From Candidatus Nanoarchaeia archaeon (GTDB lineage: Archaea; Nanobdellota; Nanobdellia; Woesearchaeales; JACPBV01): a stretch of DNA of 64,000 bases. Below are positions 42,483 to 52,133 of the stretch, one piece after another. Every line of letters begins with the position of its first letter. The stretch's first letter is position 1. The stretch is from the NCBI GenBank assembly GCA_028279655.1, contig JANQNH010000006.1, positions 1 to 64,000 of the forward strand, read 5' to 3'. The position numbers and the translations under genes are program-made. A model generated the notes under the pieces. It did not search any database. It was given only the letters and a program-made list of their open reading frames with translations, and had not been told where the DNA came from.

Positions 42483-44500
42483 AAAAATCGATAAGGATAG
42501 CGTTAGCAGGGAATCCAAATTGCGGAAAAACCACATTATTCAATAACCTTACAGGAATGAAGCAGCATGTTGGTAATTGGCCAGGCAAGACAGTCGAGAA
42601 GAAAGAAGGGACATTTAGTTTCAAAGGAGAAAAGGTAAGTGTGATTGACCTGCCAGGAACCTACAGCCTTACAGCTTATTCTGTTGAAGAGATAGTTGCC
42701 AGAGACTATATTGTGAAAGAGAATCCAGACTTAGTTATCCACATAATTGATTCCTGCAATCTTGAGAGAAACCTGTACCTTACAACACAGCTAATAGAGC
42801 TTGGAGCAAACTTGATTGTCGCTTTGAATATGAACAGATATGCATGTAAAAGAGGGCTTGAGATTGATGAAAAGAAGGTTTCAAAATTATTGGGAGTACC
42901 GGTAGTCAAGATCGAAGCAATAGACGAAACAGGTAAAAGAGAGTTGTTAGACCTGGCAATAAAATCTGCTAAATCTAAGAGAAAAAGCGAAAACAGGATA
43001 ACTTATGGGAAAGAGATCGAAGAGCATTTAGCCCAGCTTGAAAATTTTGTTAAGGGTAATTTAGGTCTAAGAACTGCTAAACCCAAATGGATCTCTCTAA
43101 AATTGCTTGAGAAAGATAAGGAAGTGATTCAGGCTGTATCTAAGATGAAAAATGGAAAAATAGTCTTAAAAAAGTCAGAAGAACTCCAGCAACATATTAC
43201 CGAGGTCTTTGGTGATGATGTTGACGCTTCTATTGCAGATGCGAGGTATGGGTTTATTGCTGGTCTTCTTAAGGAATCGGTCAAGAAGCCCAAGGTGGAT
43301 AAAATAACAAGATCTGAGAATATTGATAAAATTGTAACCAATAAATACCTTGGAATTCCAATCTTCATAATTGCAATGTATCTTCTGTTTCAGATAACAT
43401 TTACAGTTTCTGCTCCAATAGTTGATTGGATAGATGGAAGTATAGGTTTTCTAACGGAAATATCGATGAACTTCTTTGAGAGTGTCAGAGCCCCAGCATG
43501 GCTTACCTCCCTGATAGGAGACGGAATCTTTGGAGGGGTTGGATCAGTACTTGTTTTTGTGCCAATTATAATGATACTTTTCTTTATCATTTCATTGATG
43601 GAAGACTCAGGATACATGGCAAGAGCAGCATTCATAATGGACAGGGTCATGCACAAGATTGGTCTCCACGGAAAAGCATTTATTCCATTCTTACTTGGAT
43701 TTGGGTGTACAGTCCCGTCAATAATGGCCACAAGAACACTGGAAAGCAGGAAGGATAGAATAGTAACCATGCTTTTATCTCCAATGATGTCCTGTGGAGC
43801 AAGGCTCCCGGTTTATGTTCTGTTTACCGCTGCATTCTTTGCTAAGAACCAAGCTGAGATTATCTTCTCACTGTACATGCTAGGTATTATTGTTGCAATT
43901 CTTGTAGGTTTTCTATTCAAGAAGACCATTTTCAAAGGGACAAGCAGCCCATTTGTTATGGAACTTCCCCCTTACAGATTACCTACATTAAAAGGTAGCT
44001 TGATTCATATGTGGGAGAGAGGTAAATTGTTTATGATAAAGGCAGGAACTGTTATTTTTGGAACAGTACTTATAATCTGGTTTTTATCCAGTGTCCCTTT
44101 TGGTGTGGAGTATGGTTCCGAAGCAAGTGCAGTAGGGATTATTGGAAAAGCTATTGCTCCTGTTTTTTCACCCTTGGGTTTTGGGAACTGGCAGGCAGCA
44201 GTTTCTCTGTTCTTTGGTTTTGTTGCTAAGGAAGTTGTTGTTGGAAGTATGGGAACCCTATATGGGGTTGGTGAAGAAGGTCTTGCCACAGTATTGCAGG
44301 GATCCTTCACACCCTTATCAGCTTATGCCTTTATGGTGTTTGTTTTGCTTTATGTTCCATGTTTAACAGTCCTTGCAACCATAAAAAGAGAGACCAATTC
44401 ATGGAAATGGCCTGCGATTACAGCTGTCTATTTAACAGTTGTTGCATGGATTGTTTCATTTATTGTGTATCAAGGAGGGTTATTGCTTGGATTTACATGA
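42479..44500 (+). CDS. feoB: Ferrous iron transporter FeoB
   Basis: A 673-aa protein: N-terminal G domain (G1 GNPNCGKTT at 11-19, G3 DLPGTYSL), a linker, and a membrane domain with the two Gate regions (e.g. [20 protein letters not shown] and the second half after [15 protein letters not shown]). The G4 motif, normally NxxD, reads NMNR at residues 117-120, so the guanine-specifying Asp is replaced by Arg. Otherwise full length. Fourth gene of dtxR-feoA-feoA-feoB. Confidence 0.95.
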   Translation: MKKSIRIALAGNPNCGKTTLFNNLTGMKQHVGNWPGKTVEKKEGTFSFKGEKVSVIDLPGTYSLTAYSVEEIVARDYIVKENPDLVIHIIDSCNLERNLYLTTQLIELGANLIVALNMNRYACKRGLEIDEKKVSKLLGVPVVKIEAIDETGKRELLDLAIKSAKSKRKSENRITYGKEIEEHLAQLENFVKGNLGLRTAKPKWISLKLLEKDKEVIQAVSKMKNGKIVLKKSEELQQHITEVFGDDVDASIADARYGFIAGLLKESVKKPKVDKITRSENIDKIVTNKYLGIPIFIIAMYLLFQITFTVSAPIVDWIDGSIGFLTEISMNFFESVRAPAWLTSLIGDGIFGGVGSVLVFVPIIMILFFIISLMEDSGYMARAAFIMDRVMHKIGLHGKAFIPFLLGFGCTVPSIMATRTLESRKDRIVTMLLSPMMSCGARLPVYVLFTAAFFAKNQAEIIFSLYMLGIIVAILVGFLFKKTIFKGTSSPFVMELPPYRLPTLKGSLIHMWERGKLFMIKAGTVIFGTVLIIWFLSSVPFGVEYGSEASAVGIIGKAIAPVFSPLGFGNWQAAVSLFFGFVAKEVVVGSMGTLYGVGEEGLATVLQGSFTPLSAYAFMVFVLLYVPCLTVLATIKRETNSWKWPAITAVYLTVVAWIVSFIVYQGGLLLGFT

Positions 44501-44652
44501 TACAAGGAATTATCTTCTACGGAATTGGGATTTTTTTGGTTTACTTATTTTATAGAGTAATTAAGTCACAGCTAGATACAAAGAATAATTGTTCTTCATG
44601 TTCAGGAGATTGCACATCCTGTGGAGTGAAACACAATGAAAAAAGAAAATAA
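44497..44652 (+). CDS. FeoB-associated small Cys-rich membrane protein
   Basis: A 51-aa protein: one membrane helix ([19 protein letters not shown]) and a Cys-rich tail [17 protein letters not shown]. Matches the FeoB-associated Cys-rich membrane protein type. ATG overlaps the feoB stop (ATGA), so I ignore upstream in-frame codons. Probably aids iron handling at the transporter. Confidence 0.8.
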   Translation: MIQGIIFYGIGIFLVYLFYRVIKSQLDTKNNCSSCSGDCTSCGVKHNEKRK

Positions 44653-44788
44653 AAAAGAGAACTACATTTTGATGGATTTTGATGATAAGGCATATGAATT
44701 TATGTATAAATAATGTAGTTATATTTTATTCTTAGTTAACTCAGGATTAATGAGATTATATATTTATCATATAAATATAATAGAAACA

Positions 44789-44820
44789 TTTATATATAAG
44801 TTATGAATATATATTCATAA
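44789..44820. promoter_or_regulatory. TATA box plus perfect 20-bp palindrome before DUF134 gene
   Basis: TTTATATATAA (44789-44799) is followed by TTATGAATATATATTCATAA (44801-44820), a perfect palindrome, and the ATG at 44822. The palindrome covers the expected transcription start, so an autoregulatory operator is likely. Confidence 0.6.
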
Positions 44821-44821
44821 T

Positions 44822-45301
44822 ATGAGACCAAGAAGGTGCAGAAGAATCAAAGGAAACCCAGATTGTACCTACTTCAAACCAGAAAAGACAATATCAAAGG
44901 AAGAGATCAACCTTACTCTAGAAGAGTTGGAGGCGATCAGGCTAAAAGACCATGAAGAACTAGAGCAGACGAAAGCTGCAGAGAAGATGAACATTTCACA
45001 ACCTACCTTTCATAGGATATTACAGGAAGCAAGAAAAAAGATAGCAGACGCTTTAGTCAATGCTAGACCATTAAGAATATATGGAGGTGCAAACAAAATG
45101 GCTATGAGAAAATTTAGGTGCTACGCTTGTGAACATAAATGGGAAGTGCCTTATGGAACAGGAAGGCCCGATAAATGTCCCAAGTGCAACTCGATTAACA
45201 TACATCGCTCAGAAGAAGACAGGGGCTTTGGAAGAGGCACAGGCATATGTGGTAGAAGGCAAAGAGGGCAAGGACCAGCTATGCAAGCTATGAGTCAGTA
45301 A
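44822..45301 (+). CDS. DUF134 (UPF0251) HTH protein with zinc ribbon
   Basis: A 159-aa protein: RPRRCRRIKGNPDCTYFKP start, a sigma-region-4-like HTH (EAIRLKDHEELEQTKAAEKM, NISQPTFHRILQEARKK), then a zinc ribbon FRCYACEHKWEVPYG...PDKCPKCNS and a Gly/Arg-rich tail. DUF134 proteins are predicted DNA-binding, often with Fe-S/metal context. Leaderless start. Confidence 0.85.
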   Translation: MRPRRCRRIKGNPDCTYFKPEKTISKEEINLTLEELEAIRLKDHEELEQTKAAEKMNISQPTFHRILQEARKKIADALVNARPLRIYGGANKMAMRKFRCYACEHKWEVPYGTGRPDKCPKCNSINIHRSEEDRGFGRGTGICGRRQRGQGPAMQAMSQ

Positions 45302-45340
45302 ATTTTATATACCCCTACGAGCAACTTCAGTAAGGTAATC

Positions 45341-46297
45341 ATGAAACTGCTATACAACAAAATCTTTCTAGAACATGACACAGGAATGCATCCTGAAAAC
45401 AAGAAGAGATTAGAATCTTTAGGAAGCATAGAGGAAACAAAGATAGAGGATGGCGAAAGATATCTTGAACTGGTACATACAAAGGAATACATAAAGCACG
45501 TTAAGGAAACATGCAAGGTAGGGGGCCATATAGACCCAGATACAATAGCTTCCAAAAAAACATACGAGGCAGCAATAAATGCAGTAGGAGCCACGATAAT
45601 GGCCTCTGAAACAAAAGATTTTGCATTGGTAAGGCCCCCTGGCCATCACGCATATACTGATCATTCAAGCGGATTCTGCATCTTTAATAATATTGCGATT
45701 GCAACACAAAAGCTTGTAGGACAAGACAAAAAGGTGTTTATCTTCGATTTTGATGCCCACCTGGGAGACGGAACTGTAAAGTTTTTCTACAACACAGATA
45801 AGGTTCTTTACTGGTCTCTCCACCAGTTCCCTGCTTTTCCAGGAGGGGGAAGCATAAATGAGATAGGGGAAGGAAAAGGGAAAGGTTATACAATAAATGT
45901 ACAGTTGCCTCCTGGAATCGGAGACGATATCTATATGAATGCCGTAGAAAGGCTTATGCCTATTGCAGAGCAGTTCAACCCGGATATAGTTGCAGTATCA
46001 GCAGGGTTTGATGCCCACCAGCATGATCTTCTCCTCGATTTAAGATTAAGCACAAACACTTACCATAAGCTTGGAGCTATACTCTCTAAAAACTTCAAAA
46101 ATATATTCGCCACTCTCGAAGGAGGCTATAATATTGAAAATCTGCCAAAGTGCATATATAACTTTATAGATGGCATAAACGAGAAAGATATAAGGTTTAA
46201 AGAAAGGACAACAGACTCAAGGATGATAGCGATGGATGAATATGAAGGAAGGATGATACAACTTGAAAAGAACCTGAGGGATTACTGGAAGATATAG
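45341..46297 (+). CDS. Histone-deacetylase-superfamily amidohydrolase
   Basis: A 318-aa zinc hydrolase of the AcuC/HDAC superfamily: VRPPGHHAYTDHSSGFCIFN (tandem His charge relay), FDFDAHLGDGT (Asp/His zinc ligands), SAGFDAHQHD (Asp ligand), EGGYN (catalytic Tyr). Likely deacetylates lysines or small amides. The acyl-CoA synthetase/GNAT fusion 0.6 kb away could supply the opposing acetyltransferase. Confidence 0.92.
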   Translation: MKLLYNKIFLEHDTGMHPENKKRLESLGSIEETKIEDGERYLELVHTKEYIKHVKETCKVGGHIDPDTIASKKTYEAAINAVGATIMASETKDFALVRPPGHHAYTDHSSGFCIFNNIAIATQKLVGQDKKVFIFDFDAHLGDGTVKFFYNTDKVLYWSLHQFPAFPGGGSINEIGEGKGKGYTINVQLPPGIGDDIYMNAVERLMPIAEQFNPDIVAVSAGFDAHQHDLLLDLRLSTNTYHKLGAILSKNFKNIFATLEGGYNIENLPKCIYNFIDGINEKDIRFKERTTDSRMIAMDEYEGRMIQLEKNLRDYWKI

Positions 46298-46313
46298 TGT
46301 GATGTCAGGAGGT

Positions 46314-46760
46314 TCATAGTCTTATAATATCCGAATTTTTGTATATGTCCAGAAAGCTAGAGACATCAAAATTCTTTCCAATACCTTCTATGGTCTTTAT
46401 CTTCTTATTTATGAATCTCCACAGCTCTTTTTCATTCTTGGCTATTACCTTTACAAGAATATCATGGGCGCCTGATGCAGTGCATACCATCTGTATATCA
46501 TCATACTCTGACAGCCTTTTTGCTACCTCTTCCATCTTCCTTGGATCAACAGAAAGGCCTATCCATGAGATTGTAGAGTAACCTACTTTATCAGGATTTA
46601 GGTCTACAGAAAATTTTTCTATAATGCCCTCTTTTAACATCTTCTTTACCCTAAAATGTATGGTGCTTGTGGCAACATTTAGCTTTTTGGCAACCTTCTT
46701 ATACTGGATCTTTGAATTCTTTTGCAATTCATTTAATATCCTCTTATCTGTTTCATCCAT
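46314..46760 (-). CDS. Lrp/AsnC-family regulator
   Basis: A 148-aa protein: MDETDKRILNELQKNSKIQY, HTH (VAKKLNVATSTIHFRVKKML), then a RAM ligand domain (SWIGLSVDPRKMEEVAKRLS, CTASGAHDILVKVIAKNEKE). Divergent from the acyl-CoA synthetase fusion with a 116-bp AT-rich spacer, a possible target. Converges on the HDAC gene. Confidence 0.92.
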   Translation of the reverse strand: MDETDKRILNELQKNSKIQYKKVAKKLNVATSTIHFRVKKMLKEGIIEKFSVDLNPDKVGYSTISWIGLSVDPRKMEEVAKRLSEYDDIQMVCTASGAHDILVKVIAKNEKELWRFINKKIKTIEGIGKNFDVSSFLDIYKNSDIIRL

Positions 46761-46876
46761 ATATCTGTAAAATATTCTACTTATATATAAATATTTCGTT
46801 ATATTTCTAAAAATAAGATAAAAATAAAATAAAATTCGAAAAATTTAAAAAGAACACCACATTATTCTAAAATAAG

Positions 46877-49546
46877 ATGAATCCAAAAAGATTAGATCCA
46901 ATATTTGATCCAAAGACCATCGCAGTTATAGGAGCGACCAATAAAGAGGGCCATGTTGGTTACTCTTTGATAAATAACCTTATAGCTAGTGGATATGAAG
47001 GAGTAGTCTATCCTGTAAATCCAAAAAGAAAAAGTATAATCGGGGTTAAGGCATATTCTAGCATCTCTGATATTCCAGACAAGATAGACCTGGCAATAAT
47101 TGCAACCCCTGCCAAGACCGTCCCTCAAATAGTAGAAGAATGCGGGAAATCAGGGGTAGGAGGCATAGTTATCATCTCTGCAGGATTTAAGGAGATAGGT
47201 GAACAGGGAAATGCTATGTGCAAAGGTATAATACAGACAGTCAGGAAGTATGATATGCGGTTGATAGGGCCAAATTGTTTAGGTTTTATCAAACCGAAGA
47301 TAAACCTGAATGCAAGCTTCGCAAATAAGATGCCTCTTTCTGGAAAGATAGCTTTTATATCCCAGAGCGGAGCTTTGGGAACTGCGGTTCTGGACTGGTC
47401 GATAAAGCAGAATGTTGGATTCAGCAACTTTGTTTCAGTAGGCTCTATGATTGATGTAGGATTTCATGATCTGATAGATTACTTTGGTCAGGACCCGGAA
47501 ACATCAAGCATACTAATATATATGGAGTCCTTATCAAACGCAAGAAAATTCTTGAGTGCAGCAAGGGCATTTGCAAGGACAAAACCGATAATAATCCTAA
47601 AATCAGGAAAAAGCTCTGAAGGGGCAAAAGCAGCCATGTCTCATACAGGCTCTTTGACAGGGAATGATGCAGTATTTAATGCAGCATTCAAAAGGGCAGG
47701 AGTGATAAGGGTTAATACTATAGGACAATTGTTCGATTGTGCTCAAACATTGGCTATGCAGCCAAGACCCTTAGGCAAGAGGTTGGCCATAATAACTAAT
47801 GCCGGAGGGCCAGGGGTTATTGCAACAGACACCTTGATGTCAAAAGGAGGGGGACTAGCAGAACTTTCAGATAAGACAATAAACTCCCTAAATAAAGAAT
47901 TGCCTGCTGCATGGAGCAGGTCTAATCCAGTGGATGTTCTTGGAGATGCAAGCCCTGAAGTATATAGTAAATCCCTCAAGTTATGCATAAATGACAAAGG
48001 CGTAGATGGTGCTTTAGTAATACTGACTCCACAGGCAATGACAGATTCAGTTGCTATTGCCAGAGAATTAGTTGAGATATCTAGAAATAGCAACAAGACA
48101 ATATTAGCTTCATGGATGGGAGAAGAAGATGTAAACGAAGGGAGAGGCATCCTAAAGCAGGGGAATATTCCTAATTATGGTGTCCCAGAGAACGCAATAG
48201 AATGCTTTATGGAAATGTATAACTACTCTAAAAACCTAGAGTCATTATATGAGACCCCATCTACGATACCTCATGCATTCACCCCCAAAACAGAGGAAAA
48301 TAGAAGATTGATAGGAGATATAGCAAAAAAAGGAAGATTTACTTTAACAGAGAGGGAGGCAAAAAAAGTTCTTTCTAATTATCAGATCCCCATAGCAGAG
48401 AGCGCAATATCAAATACTGAAGAAGAGGCAGCAAGACTATCTTCTAAGATGGGGTTCCCTGTTGTTATGAAAATACTATCTCCAGACATATTGCACAAGA
48501 CAGACATAGGAGGGGTTAAGATTAACATTAATTCTGAAGGAGAAGCAAGAAATGCATTTAGGAGTATAAAGGACTCTGCAAAAGACAAGGCCCCTAAAGC
48601 AGACATCCACGGAGTATTCATAGAAAAGATGTATTCAAAAAAATATGAGCTTCTGATAGGATGCAAAAAGGACCCGATCTTCGGACCAACTATAGTCTTT
48701 GGGATGGGCGGTGTTGCAGTCGAGGTTTTCAAGGACACAAATATAGGCCTTCCTCCATTGAACATGGCCCTGTCTATGAGGATTATCGAAGATACAAAGA
48801 TATACAAATTACTGAAAGGTTATAGGGGCATGAAAGGAGCAGATATCTCCTCCATACAATTCCTTTTGTATAAATTTGCATACCTTGTTATGGATTTTCC
48901 AGAGATAAAGGAGATAGATATAAATCCATTTGCAGTTGATGAGAATGGTGGTATTGTATTGGATGCAAAGATAATCTTAGATAAGGATGTCATAGGAAAA
49001 AAAGTAAGGCCATACTCCCATATGGTCATATCCCCTTACCCAATGGAATACATTTCAAAATTCAGGATGAAAGACGGGAAGGAGGCCGTATTGAGACCGA
49101 TAAGACCAGAAGACGAGCCATTAGAGGGAGAGATGTTTACTGAATTCTCAGAAAGGACACAGCGTTTTAGGTTTTTTGAACTTATCAAAGACATAACCCA
49201 TGAACTATTGATAAGATACACTCAGATAGATTATGACAGGGAGATTGCAATAATAGCAGAGATAAAGGAAAAAGATAAGGATAAGATGGCGGGGGTAGTA
49301 AGGCTTATAGCAGATCCTTATAACGATTCAGCCGAGTTTGCGATAGTTGTTGCAGACCCATGGCACAACAAAGGCCTAGGCAATAGGTTTACAGATTGCA
49401 TTCTGAAGATAGCTAGAGAAAGAGGTATAAAAAGAGTTTATGCTGATTTTCTAATGGACAACCATATTATGAAACATATGTTTGAAAAAAGAAAATTTAG
49501 AATAACACAAGAACAAGGTATTTACCATGCCGAACTTGAATTGTAA
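46877..49546 (+). CDS. ADP-forming acyl-CoA synthetase fused to GNAT acetyltransferase
   Basis: An 889-aa protein: CoA-binding domain (AVIGATNKEGHVGYSLINNL), succinyl-CoA-ligase-like domain with SHTGSLTGND (His256, the phospho-His of active enzymes), ATP-grasp domain (FPVVMKILSPDILHKTDIGG) and a C-terminal GNAT domain (about 720-889; FAIVVADPWHNKGLGNRFTD). Pat/PatZ lysine acetyltransferases share this layout but usually lack the catalytic His; here it is retained, so acetyl-CoA to acetate plus ATP could be intact alongside acetylation. Leaderless start. Confidence 0.9.
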   Translation: MNPKRLDPIFDPKTIAVIGATNKEGHVGYSLINNLIASGYEGVVYPVNPKRKSIIGVKAYSSISDIPDKIDLAIIATPAKTVPQIVEECGKSGVGGIVIISAGFKEIGEQGNAMCKGIIQTVRKYDMRLIGPNCLGFIKPKINLNASFANKMPLSGKIAFISQSGALGTAVLDWSIKQNVGFSNFVSVGSMIDVGFHDLIDYFGQDPETSSILIYMESLSNARKFLSAARAFARTKPIIILKSGKSSEGAKAAMSHTGSLTGNDAVFNAAFKRAGVIRVNTIGQLFDCAQTLAMQPRPLGKRLAIITNAGGPGVIATDTLMSKGGGLAELSDKTINSLNKELPAAWSRSNPVDVLGDASPEVYSKSLKLCINDKGVDGALVILTPQAMTDSVAIARELVEISRNSNKTILASWMGEEDVNEGRGILKQGNIPNYGVPENAIECFMEMYNYSKNLESLYETPSTIPHAFTPKTEENRRLIGDIAKKGRFTLTEREAKKVLSNYQIPIAESAISNTEEEAARLSSKMGFPVVMKILSPDILHKTDIGGVKININSEGEARNAFRSIKDSAKDKAPKADIHGVFIEKMYSKKYELLIGCKKDPIFGPTIVFGMGGVAVEVFKDTNIGLPPLNMALSMRIIEDTKIYKLLKGYRGMKGADISSIQFLLYKFAYLVMDFPEIKEIDINPFAVDENGGIVLDAKIILDKDVIGKKVRPYSHMVISPYPMEYISKFRMKDGKEAVLRPIRPEDEPLEGEMFTEFSERTQRFRFFELIKDITHELLIRYTQIDYDREIAIIAEIKEKDKDKMAGVVRLIADPYNDSAEFAIVVADPWHNKGLGNRFTDCILKIARERGIKRVYADFLMDNHIMKHMFEKRKFRITQEQGIYHAELEL

Positions 49547-49569
49547 AAAATAAAATCAATAGTACAAAT

Positions 49570-50211
49570 CTACTTAACATACCCCTTTACCAACAGCTTC
49601 CCAAGTAGTGTAAGAGAGATCTTTATCTTCCCTTTCCACTCATCAGCCATTACAAGCCCCATCTCTTTAAGCCCTTCTGACTTAAGATTACCATTTATAT
49701 GATAAGAGACCAATGGTAGAGACATCTTTAGCTTCTTGCTTAGGTCCTCAAGAGATGCACAACAATCTTTATTGTTATACAAAAACTTCAATATATCCAT
49801 CTTTTTGTCAGTCAATATCTTATAGTAAGAGAACTTTAATATTGGCATGAGCATGACCTCATCCTTATTCACAGTAAATGCCTTCAATCCATTTACAAAC
49901 GCAGCCGAACATAGAGCACATTTATTAGCCCCAGCATCCCCAGAAGCCGCATTTATGATAAGGTTCTTATCATCCCCTTCTATCTCCTTTATCTCTTTAA
50001 CAGCCTCAAATATTGACTCCCATGGATTCCCCTCAACCTTTTTTATCTGTACAGGAATCTTAAACTTCTCCAGGTCTTTTTTTGTCTTCTCAGCAAGCTC
50101 TAGTTTGTCCTCATGCGTTACCAATATAATCCTTTTTGTAGGAAACTCCCTTATTCCTACAAATAAGGAATCCATATTCTCTCCTACAGCAGCTATTACA
50201 GTATGTGTCAT
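49570..50211 (-). CDS. CARF-like/Csa3-type fold with winged helix
   Basis: About 213 aa: a Rossmann-like N-terminal domain (HTVIAAVGENMDSLFVGIRE, KRIILVTHEDKLELAEKTKK, NLIINAASGDAGANKCALCS) resembling CARF sensors, then a winged helix (KKMDILKFLYNNKDCCASLE, DLSKKLKMSLPLVSYHINGN). This matches Csa3/HFX_2341-like regulators. GGAGGCTAAA precedes ATG at 50211. No CRISPR array or cas gene is in the window, so a CRISPR role is not supported. Confidence 0.75.
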   Translation of the reverse strand: MTHTVIAAVGENMDSLFVGIREFPTKRIILVTHEDKLELAEKTKKDLEKFKIPVQIKKVEGNPWESIFEAVKEIKEIEGDDKNLIINAASGDAGANKCALCSAAFVNGLKAFTVNKDEVMLMPILKFSYYKILTDKKMDILKFLYNNKDCCASLEDLSKKLKMSLPLVSYHINGNLKSEGLKEMGLVMADEWKGKIKISLTLLGKLLVKGYVK

Positions 50212-50312
50212 TTTAGCCTCCAAAATGAAATAGGAAAAAATCTTTGATTTTTTCTGTTAGTCATATTATTCACCTCTCGGTTACATAGTGCTATATAGAT
50301 ACCATTTAATAT

Positions 50313-50329
50313 TTAAACTTTTTGTTTAA
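50313..50329. promoter_or_regulatory. Inverted repeat TTAAAC-N5-GTTTAA
   Basis: TTAAAC-ttttt-GTTTAA sits between the CARF-like gene and the zinc-ribbon gene that opens the redox island. Related TTAAACAT strings lie near 55420, 58310 and 61703, upstream of other island genes. AT-rich sequence makes chance matches possible. Confidence 0.25.
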
Positions 50330-50382
50330 TAGGTAAAGACTAACTTAATATTACATCCAAACACCCTAATTCATAAAGAAAA

Positions 50383-50571
50383 ATGAAACATAACAAATCC
50401 GATAAAAAGCACGTCTGTAATACTTGTTGCGAGGAAACATCAAGACTAGGCCACCTATGCGATCCAAAGACAACAACCAAAAATGCAAAGCTCTATGTGT
50501 GCCAGGAATGTGGCTTGATCACAACAGAGGATTACCTTCTTTGTAAGCCAAGAGTCCTTAAAACTAAGTAA
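50383..50571 (+). CDS. Small zinc-ribbon-like protein
   Basis: A 62-aa protein rich in Cys/His: HVCNTCCEETSRLGHLC and YVCQECGLITTEDYLLC. Likely binds zinc or iron. First plus-strand gene of the redox island; function unknown. Confidence 0.65.
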   Translation: MKHNKSDKKHVCNTCCEETSRLGHLCDPKTTTKNAKLYVCQECGLITTEDYLLCKPRVLKTK

Positions 50572-50627
50572 AACAAGGAAAAATATAAAAATAATGAAAA
50601 CTACCAGTTCCCAACGGGGGTGAAAAA

Positions 50628-51128
50628 ATGACAACAGAAGATAATTTAAAAGCAGCTTTCGCAGGAGAAAGCCAGGCAAATAGGAAATACCTTGCTTTTG
50701 CAAAAAAAGCAGATGAAGACGGATTTAAACAAGTAGCTAAACTATTTAGAGCAGCAGCAGACGCCGAGACAGTGCACGCTCATAACCATCTAAGTGTTCT
50801 TAATGGGATTAAAAGCACAGAAGAGAACCTGAAGGAAGCCATAGGAGGAGAAACCCATGAGTTTACCGATATGTACCCAAAGATGATTAAAGATGCAGAA
50901 CAGGAAGGAAACCAATTGGCAGAGCTATCTTTCAAAAAAGCCAACGAGGTTGAGAAGACCCATGCCCAGTTATACCAAAAAGCCCTGGATTCAGTGAATG
51001 CAGGAGATGACCTTGAGGAAAAGGATATATTCGTATGCCAGGTATGTGGTCATACTGTTGAGGGGGAACCACCAGAACAATGCCCGGTGTGCAAGACAAA
51101 AAAAGAGAAATTCAAGAAGATTGATTAA
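50628..51128 (+). CDS. rbr: Rubrerythrin
   Basis: A 166-aa peroxide reductase: ferritin-like four-helix part (LKAAFAGESQANRKYLAFAK; ADAETVHAHNHLSVL; AIGGETHEFTDMYPKMIKDA; NEVEKTHAQLYQKAL) supplying the di-iron Glu/His ligands and a C-terminal rubredoxin domain (VCQVCGHTVEGEPPEQCPVC). GGGGGTGAAAAA precedes the start, with a TATAAAAAT box further up. Confidence 0.95.
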   Translation: MTTEDNLKAAFAGESQANRKYLAFAKKADEDGFKQVAKLFRAAADAETVHAHNHLSVLNGIKSTEENLKEAIGGETHEFTDMYPKMIKDAEQEGNQLAELSFKKANEVEKTHAQLYQKALDSVNAGDDLEEKDIFVCQVCGHTVEGEPPEQCPVCKTKKEKFKKID

Positions 51129-51181
51129 AATGTTTTTCAAATTGAAGACACGTAAACTATTACAAAACCGGAGGTTTCGAA

Positions 51182-51688
51182 ATGGAACTTAAAAAAGCAT
51201 TCCAGACAGCTCTGGAATTTGAGCAAAAAGGCCACTCGATCTATGAAGAGACATCTAATAAGACCAAAAATTCGATAGTTGCAAAGACCTTTAGATATCT
51301 GGCTGATCAGGAACTGATACACATAGAGCAGATCAAAGAATACATAGCTCAGTTGGATAACGGAATAAACATTGAACTAAAAGGAGACGACTTGCAGAAA
51401 ACAAAACAGTTCTTCACAATGACAGTTCAGGAGTTTAAGGAGAAAACAGAGTTATCAGATGATGATATAAAAGCTCATGATGCAGCTTTAGATCTAGAGC
51501 AGAGCGCCTATAATTTCTATAAGGAGCAATACGACCAGGCTGACAATAACGAACTAAAGGCCTTCTTTCAATGGCTTATGGATCAGGAAAATGCCCATTA
51601 CGGTTTAGTAAAACGAGCTTATGATTACATAAAAGATCCGGTTTCTTTTTATTCTGAGGAAGAAGCCTGGAGTGTAGATGGTGGATAA
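51182..51688 (+). CDS. Ferritin-like di-iron protein
   Basis: A 168-aa four-helix protein without a rubredoxin domain: FQTALEFEQKGHSIYEETSN, YLADQELIHIEQIKEY, HDAALDLEQSAYNFYKEQYD, WLMDQENAHYGLVKRAY. The E...ExxH pairs fit a di-iron centre. GGAGGTTTCGAA precedes the ATG. Sits between rubrerythrin and superoxide reductase; likely peroxide or iron handling. Confidence 0.85.
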   Translation: MELKKAFQTALEFEQKGHSIYEETSNKTKNSIVAKTFRYLADQELIHIEQIKEYIAQLDNGINIELKGDDLQKTKQFFTMTVQEFKEKTELSDDDIKAHDAALDLEQSAYNFYKEQYDQADNNELKAFFQWLMDQENAHYGLVKRAYDYIKDPVSFYSEEEAWSVDGG

Positions 51689-51706
51689 ATATACGAGGTG
51701 AATATG

Positions 51707-52132
51707 ATGAAAGGATTAGTATGTGGAACATGTGGATATGTAGCAATTAACGGAACAGCTCCGGACAAATGCCCGGTATGTCAATCTCCAAAAGAGGTCT
51801 TTGAAGAGAAAGACGCGATAATGACAGCTGAAAACGAAGGGCCAACCGAAAAACACGTACCTGTTTTGAAGGTAATCAAACAATGTGGACTGATAGGTGA
51901 AGGATGCACAGACGTTCATGCAAAGGTTGGAGACATACCTCATCCGATGGAACCAGACCATTATATTGTTTTTGTGGATTTCTATGTTGATAAAGAATGG
52001 GTGGAGAGAGTGCATCTAACTCCAAATCTAAATCCAGCAGCAGGAGCACATGTCAAAGCAAGCACTGGAAAACTGACTGCAATAGAATTCTGCAATAAGC
52101 ATGGATACTGGATAAATGAGGTAGATCTATAA
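51707..52132 (+). CDS. Rubredoxin-like/superoxide reductase fusion (desulfoferrodoxin type)
   Basis: About 141 aa: an N-terminal rubredoxin-like CGTCGYVAINGTAPDKCPVC then the superoxide reductase domain with EKHVPVL, HPMEPDHYI and IEFCNKHGYW, giving the His4-Cys iron site and the catalytic Glu-Lys. Reduces superoxide to peroxide, which rubrerythrin can then remove. GAGGTG is 6 nt before ATG 51707, so I choose it over earlier codons. Confidence 0.93.
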   Translation: MKGLVCGTCGYVAINGTAPDKCPVCQSPKEVFEEKDAIMTAENEGPTEKHVPVLKVIKQCGLIGEGCTDVHAKVGDIPHPMEPDHYIVFVDFYVDKEWVERVHLTPNLNPAAGAHVKASTGKLTAIEFCNKHGYWINEVDL

Positions 52133-52133
52133 T

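Noticed and set aside
44636-44713. 25-codon frame after the FeoB-associated protein
   Set aside because: Overlaps the preceding stop, has no ribosome-binding site and no recognisable features.
49570-50211. CRISPR-Cas locus
   Set aside because: Only a CARF-like protein; no arrays and no cas genes in 64 kb.
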